Shown piece by piece: positions 17,681 to 25,800 of a stretch of DNA of 64,000 bases. The stretch's first letter is position 1. Every line of letters starts with the position of its first letter. The stretch lies in the NCBI RefSeq assembly GCF_003202435.1, contig NZ_QJHK01000001.1:62001-126000 (forward strand), given 5' to 3'. The DNA is from Flavobacterium cheongpyeongense (GTDB taxonomy: Bacteria > Bacteroidota > Bacteroidia > Flavobacteriales > Flavobacteriaceae). The notes beneath the pieces were generated by a model, which saw nothing but the letters and a program-made list of their open reading frames with translations, was not told the origin of the DNA and did not search any database. The position numbers and the translations under genes are program-made.

Positions 17681-18049
17681 TTATATATTGCATCCAAATT
17701 TACCGGGATTATTTATCATGTAATTTATAAGTTTTCCTATTTCGTTGCTTTTGTTATTTAAAATATCAAAAGTTTCCTGATTAATGTATTTACACTGAAG
17801 TGAAAAATCCAACCAAACATTTGTTTCCGAATTTTCTGCATCACTATCAGTCAGTTTACTTATAAAATGGTTAACATATCTTCTCTTTCGATATGATTCT
17901 GCAATATTAGCAGAAACACTTCTTGAAGACCTTCTTATTTGATCTGTCAACGAATATTTTTCTTCTTTAGGAAATGTTTTCGAAAGTTCAAATATTTCCA
18001 TAGCAAGTTCAAATGATTTTTTATAGGCCAATAATTCTTTAAAATCCAT
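17681..18049 (-). CDS. Four-helix-bundle protein (S23 / Avd-like)
   Basis: This 122-residue protein begins MDFKELLAYKKSFELAMEIF and has the family signature LTDQIRRSSRSVSANIAES. It belongs to the four-helix-bundle family first seen in 23S rRNA intervening sequences and related to the Avd accessory protein of diversity-generating retroelements. The basic face of the bundle is thought to bind nucleic acid. No reverse transcriptase or variable repeat is nearby, and the gene is not inside an rRNA. Repeats of the ACT/AGT family lie on both sides, suggesting it moves or is maintained with them. Confidence 0.82.
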   Translation of the reverse strand: MDFKELLAYKKSFELAMEIFELSKTFPKEEKYSLTDQIRRSSRSVSANIAESYRKRRYVNHFISKLTDSDAENSETNVWLDFSLQCKYINQETFDILNNKSNEIGKLINYMINNPGKFGCNI

Positions 18050-18138
18050 GTTTTAATTTTTTACAAGGATATTAAAAAAACAAGAAAAAACTTATTTTTA
18101 AAATAAGAAATATTTAACGATAAAAAAAACTAAAAACT

Positions 18139-18318
18139 GCCACTACGACTGCGACTATCACTACGACTGCCACTATCACTGAGACTGCGACTACCACTGA
18201 GACTGAGACTACGACTGAGACTACGACTGAGACTGAGACTGAGACTGCCACTACGACTGAGACTGAGACTGAGACTGAGACTGAGACTGAGACTGAGACT
18301 GCCACTACGACTGCCACT
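18139..18318. repeat. 30-unit degenerate hexamer array (NNNACT)
   Basis: Exactly 30 consecutive hexamers fit NNNACT, with units GAGACT (16 copies), ACGACT, GCCACT, GCGACT, ATCACT and ACCACT. The phase never slips across 180 bases. It lies between the ABC-F gene and the four-helix-bundle gene. Open frames through it encode only Ser-Val or Ser-Leu repeats and are artefacts. Confidence 0.9.
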
Positions 18319-18328
18319 GAATACTAGT

Positions 18329-20191
18329 TTATCCCTCAATTTTAGCCGAAAGCTCAAACCAGCGTTCTTCTTTCTGATCAATTTTATTGATGATATTTTG
18401 CAGTTCGTTTGCTTTTTTCTCGATGTCCGCATCGGCTACTTTTCCGTCAGAGAATAACTGTTCGATTTTACTTTTATCGATTTCCAGATCTTTGATTTCT
18501 CTTTCTAGCTTTTGATATTCTTTTTGTTCGTTGAAAGTTAGATTTCCTGTTGGATTATTTTGCTTCCAGTCTTTTTTTTCGGCTTTGTTTTCTTCTTTCT
18601 GTGCAACATCGGCACTATCTTCGTAGGCTCTGAAATCGGAATAATTTCCGGGGAAATTTTCGATCTCTCCGTTTCCTCTGAAAACAAATAAATGATCAAC
18701 AATTTTATCCATAAAATAACGGTCGTGTGAAACGACTAATAAACATCCTGGATAATCTAAAAGGAAACTCTCTAAAACGTTTAGTGTTACAATATCTAAA
18801 TCATTGGTTGGCTCATCAAGAATCAAAAAGTTAGGATTCTGAATTAAAACGGTACATAAATACAAGCGTTTTAGTTCGCCACCACTTAATTTTTCGACAA
18901 AATCATATTGTTTTTTGGCGTCAAAAAGGAAACGTTCTAATAATTGCGAAGCCGAAATCATTCTGCCTTTTGCAAGCGGGATAAATTCCCCGTATTCTTT
19001 AATAATATCAATAACACGCTGACCTGGTTTCGGATTAATTCCGCTTTGCGTATAATAACCAATTTTTATTGTATCACCTTTTACAACACGGCCACTGTCA
19101 AGCGGAAGTGTTCCCGTGAGAAGATTTAAAAAAGTTGATTTTCCGGTTCCGTTTTTACCAATAATTCCGATACGTTCACCACGCTGAAAATCAAAACTGA
19201 AATTATCAAGAATAACATGGTCTTTGAATTTTTTAGAAATTTTGTGAAGCTCGATAATCTTACTTCCCATACGTTCCATATTGATTTCAAGTTCAACTTT
19301 ATTCTCTTTTCTTCGGCTTTGTGCTTTTTCCTTGATGACATAAAAATCATCCTGACGGGATTTAGATTTGGTCGTTCTTGCTTTTGGCTGGCGGCGCATC
19401 CATTCTAATTCCTTTACAAATAGGTTTTTAGCTTTGTCAACACTGGCATTTTCAGACGTAATCCGTTCTTCTTTTTTCTCTAAATAGTAAGAGTAATTTC
19501 CTTTATACTGGTATAATTTTCCATTGTCTAATTCGATGATTTCATTGCAAACGCGCTCTAAAAAGAAACGGTCGTGAGTCACCATAAATAAGGTAATGTT
19601 TTCTTTGGCAAAATAACTTTCCAGCCATTCGATCATTTCAAGATCTAAGTGGTTGGTAGGCTCATCCAGAATCAATAAATCCGGGCGGTTAATTAAAATA
19701 ATGGCTAATGAAAGGCGTTTCTTCTGACCTCCGGAAAGATTTTTTACCTTAAGTTTAAAATCTTCCAGCTTTAATTTGAATAAAATCTGTTTGTATTGCG
19801 TTTCAAAATCCCAGGCATTGTGCTGATCCATTCCGTCAAAAGCTTTTTGATACGCTTCTTCGTCGTCAGGGTTTTCTAGTGCTTTTTCGTAGGCTTCAAT
19901 AATTTTTAAAGTTTCATTATCAGAAGCAAAAATACTTTCTTCAATTGTCAATTCGTCCTGAAGATTGTTATCCTGGGACAAGAACGCCATCCGGATTCCT
20001 TTTCTCAAAACAACCTGGCCAGTGTCTGGTTCGTCCAAACCATTGATGATGCTCATGATAGTTGTTTTTCCGGAACCGTTTTTAGCGATAAAAGCGATTT
20101 TTTGGTCTTTGTTGATTCCGAATGATATATTGTCAAAAAGTGTTCTTTCGCCAAAAGACTTCGATATATTTTCTACAGAGAGATAATTCAT
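18329..20191 (-). CDS. uup: ABC-F family ATPase, Uup type
   Basis: This 620-residue soluble protein has two ABC ATPase domains. The first has KNGSGKTT near 38 and signature NLSGGQKKRLSLA; the second has GKNGTGKST near 345 and KLSGGELKRLYL. An ABC-F linker lies between them, and a C-terminal coiled coil (about 550-617, EQKEYQKLEREIKDLEIDKS) is typical of Uup. ABC-F proteins act on ribosomes; Uup also affects DNA recombination and transposon excision. A TATCTTTG box on the minus strand at 20293-20300 could be its -7 promoter element. Confidence 0.88.
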   Translation of the reverse strand: MNYLSVENISKSFGERTLFDNISFGINKDQKIAFIAKNGSGKTTIMSIINGLDEPDTGQVVLRKGIRMAFLSQDNNLQDELTIEESIFASDNETLKIIEAYEKALENPDDEEAYQKAFDGMDQHNAWDFETQYKQILFKLKLEDFKLKVKNLSGGQKKRLSLAIILINRPDLLILDEPTNHLDLEMIEWLESYFAKENITLFMVTHDRFFLERVCNEIIELDNGKLYQYKGNYSYYLEKKEERITSENASVDKAKNLFVKELEWMRRQPKARTTKSKSRQDDFYVIKEKAQSRRKENKVELEINMERMGSKIIELHKISKKFKDHVILDNFSFDFQRGERIGIIGKNGTGKSTFLNLLTGTLPLDSGRVVKGDTIKIGYYTQSGINPKPGQRVIDIIKEYGEFIPLAKGRMISASQLLERFLFDAKKQYDFVEKLSGGELKRLYLCTVLIQNPNFLILDEPTNDLDIVTLNVLESFLLDYPGCLLVVSHDRYFMDKIVDHLFVFRGNGEIENFPGNYSDFRAYEDSADVAQKEENKAEKKDWKQNNPTGNLTFNEQKEYQKLEREIKDLEIDKSKIEQLFSDGKVADADIEKKANELQNIINKIDQKEERWFELSAKIEG

Positions 20192-20404
20192 GTTGTTAAA
20201 TAGCTTTAAATAAAGCCTTTATGTGTTGTTGAAATTAAAAGATCGCTAATTAGGTATCTTATTTAGTATAGGATACTTTAATTACGAGATTGCAAAGATA
20301 CCTTTTTGATTTAAACAAAAAAAGACGTTTTGTCTCTCGTTTAGTAGTAACGCATAAAGCAAGAAAGATATGTGTTTATTTTATTTGTAGTATAAGAGTT
20401 CAAA
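20192..20404. other. Leader region upstream of the ABC-F gene
   Basis: Non-coding and AT-rich. It contains the minus-strand -7-like box at 20293-20300 with a CAAA (TTTG on the minus strand) at 20316-20319, a closer spacing than usual. I see no other gene. Confidence 0.35.
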
Positions 20405-20576
20405 GTTCTCGTAGGGAAGAGTGATTTTTTTGTTGACTTAATTATTCTGTCATAAGGGATTACAATATCTTGAAGTTTTTGAGTTAAAGTCTAAAAAAAT
20501 CAAACCTGATTATTTAGGGGAACTTAAACTTAATTTGGAAGCACTTGATCGTGATGTGAAAAAAAATATGTATTAA
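20405..20576 (+). pseudogene. Remnant of a YhcG/DUF1016-type PD-(D/E)XK nuclease gene
   Basis: Conceptual translation from 20405 reads KVLVGKSDFFVDL, then after a one-base shift near 20441 continues LFCHKGLQYLEVFELKSKK and IKPDYLGELKLNLEALDRDV before a stop at 20574. This matches the catalytic core of the YhcG family (DFYIDLLFYH, ELK, KPEYLGQL, LEALDRDVKK). The nuclease ExK residues remain, but both ends are missing and one frameshift is present. It is a short relic of a lost gene and cannot be functional. Confidence 0.75.
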
Positions 20577-20705
20577 ATTGCATTTAACTCAAAAATAAAG
20601 ATGAATTTTTTGTTTTAATTGATTTACGATTATTATATGCTTTTTTGATATACTATTTTCTAAAATTTAATCTTTAATAATAAGATTTTTATTTTGTAAT
20701 ATTGG

Positions 20706-20735
20706 TTTGTCAGTCAATATAAAATACTATTTTTG
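20706..20735 (+). promoter_or_regulatory. Bacteroidota-type promoter of the toxin-locus operon
   Basis: TTTG at 20706-20709 and TATTTTTG at 20728-20735 are separated by 18 bases, matching the -33 TTG / -7 TAnnTTTG consensus. It lies about 30 bases before the ATG of the first gene of the 26-kb run. Confidence 0.65.
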
Positions 20736-20766
20736 CGGTTTTTAACATGGAAATAATTACAGATTA

Positions 20767-22830
20767 ATGTCAAAAAACAAACTCCTTTTTTTGTTCTTAT
20801 TATTTATATCATTATCGCATTCTCAGGCTAAACGTGCTACCGTCATGGTTAATGCCAGAGCTCAAAAAGATAAAATTTTGATTCGTTGGGCAGTTAATTC
20901 TCCTGCTGAATGGCAAAAAGCAAATAAAAAAGGATTTATAGTTACCCGCTCTACAATATCACGAGATGGTATTATTTTACCAAAACCAGAAAAAATGCTG
21001 CTCACCCCAAAACCACTAGTTGCGGAACCTTTGGATGCATGGATTGATCTGGTACAAAAAGATAATAATGCAGCTATTATAGCACAATCTATTTATGGAG
21101 AAAGTTTTGAGGTAACTTCTGCGAAAGAGGGGGATTTGTCGAAAATAGTAAATATGGCAGATGAGCTGGACCAGCGTTATACATTTGCTTTATACGCAGC
21201 CGACATGAGTTTTACAGGTGCGGTAAAAGCGGGTTGGGGATTTGTAGATACCAATGTAAAGAAAAATGAAGTCTATGCGTATCAGGTAAGTGTTTTTGAA
21301 AGTCCAAAAGTTAAGGAATCATCTTACATGATCGGTTTAAAAGACTATAGTGTACTTCCTGCTCCAACAGATTTTATTGCAATCCCTGATGATAAAAAAG
21401 TATTGCTTTCCTGGGATTACGAAACCTTCAAAAGAATTTACACTTCTTATATGGTAGAAAAATCTTCTGATGGAATCAATTTTAATCCCATAGCAACCAC
21501 GCCTTTAGTAAACTTAAACGATAAAGACGAGCATCCGTCAAAAACGATGTATTATATTGATACCCTTAGTGTAAACGATAAAATCTATCACTATAGATTA
21601 TACGGTATAACCTCATTTGGAGAAAAAGGAGAAGTAACAAAACCAATTACTGCAACAGGAGTAGCTGCTATAGTTACAGCGGCAAGGCTTGTAGATTATA
21701 ATATCATTAATTCAAACGAAGTTAATCTTGAATGGGAATATCCTGCAGCATCAGAAGGTTTTATTCAGGGGTATGAAATTAATTTAGCAGATAATGACCA
21801 GGGACCCTATAAAGTTGTGTCTAAGATTATTCCACCATCCGAGAGAAAACTCAATTATAAAGAAAATTTATACCCCTCTAATTATTTTACTATTTCTGTT
21901 GTAGGTAAAAATAATCAGCGATTAACATCACAAAGTATGTTAGTCCAGCCTGTAGATTCTATACCACCTGCAAAACCAATGGGGCTTGAAGGAGTAATTG
22001 ATAGCCTTGGGGTTGTTCGATTAAAATGGAAACCCAATCAGGAAAAGGATTTGCGAGGTTACCGAATTTTAAAAGCCAATAACGTTGATGAAGAGTTTGT
22101 AGATATTTATCATCAATCTTATGTTGGTAATGACTATAAAGACAGTGTAAGTCTGAAGATGACAAACAGTAAGGTATATTATAGAATTGCTGCCGAAGAT
22201 ATGCGATTTAATATTTCTGACCCGTCTGATGTTTTGGTTTTGGATAAACCGGATAAAATTCCGCCCGCTGCACCTATTTTTAAAGACTACGATAATAAAG
22301 ACGGCAAAGTACATTTAAAATGGATACGAAGTTATAGTGAAGATGTAACAGGATATAGTCTAAGAAGGAGAGAAAAAGGACAAGAAAAGTGGCTGGAGAT
22401 TAAACAAATTAACGATACCATTCAGGAATTTACAGATGACAGGGTAGAGAACAAAAAAACATATCAGTATGCTATTTTGGCAAAGGATAAAAGTAATCTT
22501 TGGTCCTCCTTAGAGCATTCTACAGTAACTGTTCAGGTTTTAGATTTTACACCTTTAAAAATCATTACATTTTTGCAAGGAGTACCGGACAGGGAAAATA
22601 AAAAAATTATCCTGACCTGGGATTATAATAAAAGCAAAGGAAAAGTGCTGGGTTTGAGTATTTATAAAAATATAAAAGGAACACCCCCAACATTATGGAG
22701 AGAATTAAACGGTGATGTTTTTACTTTAGAAGACAAGAATTTAAAAATGAACATGGAATACGAGTATCATTTGATTCCTAATTTAGAAAATAGCCCCGCA
22801 AAAGAAGAAGTTTTAACCGTTGTTTACTAA
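20767..22830 (+). CDS. Secreted multi-domain fibronectin type III protein
   Basis: This 687-residue protein has a signal peptide (LLFISLSHSQA). After an N-terminal beta region come about five Fn3-type domains, starting near residues 203, 300, 400, 497 and 600, recognisable by PAPTDFIA, LSWDYETF, PPAKPMGLEG, VRLKWKPN, PPAAPIF, VHLKWIR and IILTWDY. Fn3 arrays are spacers or binding modules on the cell surface. No T9SS sorting domain is seen at its C-terminus. It is the first gene of the large plus-strand run and ends 4 bases before the next ATG, so it is presumably a structural partner of the toxin machinery. Confidence 0.82.
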   Translation: MSKNKLLFLFLLFISLSHSQAKRATVMVNARAQKDKILIRWAVNSPAEWQKANKKGFIVTRSTISRDGIILPKPEKMLLTPKPLVAEPLDAWIDLVQKDNNAAIIAQSIYGESFEVTSAKEGDLSKIVNMADELDQRYTFALYAADMSFTGAVKAGWGFVDTNVKKNEVYAYQVSVFESPKVKESSYMIGLKDYSVLPAPTDFIAIPDDKKVLLSWDYETFKRIYTSYMVEKSSDGINFNPIATTPLVNLNDKDEHPSKTMYYIDTLSVNDKIYHYRLYGITSFGEKGEVTKPITATGVAAIVTAARLVDYNIINSNEVNLEWEYPAASEGFIQGYEINLADNDQGPYKVVSKIIPPSERKLNYKENLYPSNYFTISVVGKNNQRLTSQSMLVQPVDSIPPAKPMGLEGVIDSLGVVRLKWKPNQEKDLRGYRILKANNVDEEFVDIYHQSYVGNDYKDSVSLKMTNSKVYYRIAAEDMRFNISDPSDVLVLDKPDKIPPAAPIFKDYDNKDGKVHLKWIRSYSEDVTGYSLRRREKGQEKWLEIKQINDTIQEFTDDRVENKKTYQYAILAKDKSNLWSSLEHSTVTVQVLDFTPLKIITFLQGVPDRENKKIILTWDYNKSKGKVLGLSIYKNIKGTPPTLWRELNGDVFTLEDKNLKMNMEYEYHLIPNLENSPAKEEVLTVVY

Positions 22831-22834
22831 GCTT

Positions 22835-25800
22835 ATGAAGAAAATTTATGTATTGATAATTTTATTGGTTTCAGGCTTTTGTTTTAGTCAGGGTGTGGGG
22901 AATTATAATGTTAGTTTTAATATAACGGACCTTAATATAAAGGTAGATATATCAGGGAATTGTGGCAGCCGTTTACAATCGTGGCTAATTTTTAGTAATG
23001 CTGCTGATCAGTCTTTTTTTTATCAGCCTATTGGTGACAACCAAAACCTTCCTAGAGATTGGACTGCTGTTTTCCCCAGTTCCAATAAGCTTACCAAAAT
23101 TAAATATTACTCAGAAGGAAGGGAATATCATGGAGGACTTAATTCTGGTTGTAAAAATGATAACAGCAGTACCGAGAACAAAAACGTTTCCTACGGTATT
23201 ACTGAATATTATCTTCCGAATAATTTTACTGCTCTCTATAATTTAAGAGCAACACTTAAGATTTTACCTGATCTTAAGATAAAAATACCAACTGGTGTTG
23301 ATAGTGATATTTTGCCAACAACAGACAAGATTACAATAAACTCCGATACAGGATTTTTGAGTTCAGAATACAATTGGCAATATTCATTTAATTATCTTGA
23401 TCCATCAAGTTGGGTGAGTCTGCCACAATTTAATACGGCAAGTATATCGGTAAATGCCTTAGATGTCTTACAAGTACTAGATGAAACGAGTCATGGGAAA
23501 AAGGTTTATTTTAGACAAATAGCCTATAATGGGGCTGCGGTTTCAGACCCGGTTCCCTACAGTGTACGTTTATCTGCACCAAAAGTTGTTTCAGCTACAC
23601 CTGTTCAGCCTACTTGCAGTGATACTAATGATGGATCTATAAAGCTTGTTTTTAATCGAACTTTATATCCCGGCGAACAATTAAATTATACCTTACTGGA
23701 TGTTACCACAAATATGCCTGCTAATTATAATGGCACATTATCTATTGGAGCTGATAAATCTTTTGTTATTTCGGGTTTAAGAAAAGGCAATTATATGCTG
23801 CAGTTAATTGGTTTTCAAAATGGATTAAGCACTGCTAATGAAGCAAATCGATATGATTTGAAGTCATTTACAATAGCATCTCCTCCTGTATTGGATTTTT
23901 CACTAAACAGTACAGATATACAATGTTACGCGGCTCAGGATGGTACTATAACCATTACCCCAACCGGAGGAACCCGTACTGTATTAGGCAATGATTATTA
24001 TTCATTAGATAATGGATTGAGCTGGATTCCTTTCCCTAATAATAAACCATACACCATTACTGGTTTGGCACCTGGAACATACAATGTGAAAGTAAAAGAC
24101 ATGAATGGCTGTATTGCTAAAATTCAAACATCAGTAAATGGAGAGATTCAACTTGGTGATGATAAACTACTGGAAAAAACGATCTCGCAACCCGCATCAC
24201 CATTAACACTCCATTACACATTCAAAAAAGACCCCACTTTTTACGGAGCAGCTAACGGAAAATTAACAGCCTCAATAACCGGCGGAACTATCAATGATGA
24301 TAAATCGTATGAGTACGAATGGAAAAATAGTAATGGTATAGTTTTACCGGCAACAGCCCAATATAATGCTGCTGATAAAACATACAATATTACATTAGAA
24401 AATATTCCTGAAGGAGAATACAAACTAACGGTAAAAGATAAAAATTATAATAATGCCACAAATAAAACGGCTTGTTCTATTATCGAATCATCACAAATAT
24501 TGACCCAGCCGGATCAAATTATTATTGCTTTAGCAGAAACACAGCCTATTTCCTGTAATACTGGAAATTTAGAATCAGATGTAAATAAATTCTCAGACGG
24601 AATATTAAAAGCGACAGTAAGTGGTGGCGTTAAATTTACAGGATCAGCAAATAATGGTTTGCCCTATAAGTTTATCTGGTCAAAATACAATACTGCAACA
24701 AATTTATGGGAAGAGTTGACAGATTATAAAACAGATACTGCAGAGAATCTTTCAAAAGGAAACTATTCGCTAAACATTATAGATGCTAATGGAATAGTGC
24801 AGGGAACTTATAACACTACAGATTTAGAAACTGCAATTCCGACTACAAAAGAAATTGCTGAGCCCGCAAAATTGGAATTGTCATTTACCTCAGGAAATGT
24901 TTCCTGTCACCAGGGAAATAATGGCTGGGCTATTGCAACTGTTACCGGAGGAACAGGGGCTTATACATATACATGGTACAATACGGGTAACGGAACTATT
25001 GACCAAAATAAAATAACTCAGCTAACAGCAGGTGAATATTTTGTAGAAATAACAGACGCAAAGGGTTGTTTTGTAAAAGGCAGTATTAAAATAACAGAAC
25101 CGCAATCACCTGTTGCGATCGAATATGAAGAAATTTTCACCCCTACTTTTTCAGGTGCTACCAACGGTCGCATTGTAGCCAAAATTACTGGAGGAACACC
25201 AAAGGATGATCAATCCTATAAGTACGAGTGGAAAAACGCAGCAGGAGTACTACAAACTACCACAGCAGAAATAAAAAACGGAATTTATACCATTACCCTA
25301 AATGGTGTTTCGGCCGATGATTATTTTTTAACGATTAAGGATAAAAACTATAACGAAGCAACCAATCAAATTATTAATTGTTCCGTATTAGAGTCAAAAG
25401 TGACACTAAATGAACCGGATCCTTTAAAAGTTGTTTTTGAAATCGTTCGTACTATTTCCTGTAATACCAATAACGAATTTGGTAATGGTACAGATATAAA
25501 ACCAACTGACGGACAGCGTGATGAATCGCAGGATGGTATTTTAACAGCTCATGTTTCAGGTGGAACTCCGCTGGCATCCTCTGTAAATAATGGATTACCG
25601 TATTATTTTTATTGGAAAAAACAACAAACAGATGGCTCCTGGATGGCTTTGTCTAACATTACGGGAGAAACAGCTTCGGATCTTTCTCATGGGACTTATG
25701 CCTTAAATGTAAAAGACAGAAACGGAATCATGTTAGGAACCTATATTAATAATCAGCTGGCACAGGAAATTGACGCAACCCAATTGATGCAGGAACCTCC

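Noticed and set aside
17681..18049. Avd of a diversity-generating retroelement
   Set aside because: No reverse transcriptase, template repeat or variable repeat occurs in the window; only the shared four-helix-bundle fold applies.
18114..18432. Two minus-strand frames encoding Ser-Val and Ser-Leu repeats
   Set aside because: They are simple translations of the hexamer array and extend into the ABC-F gene.
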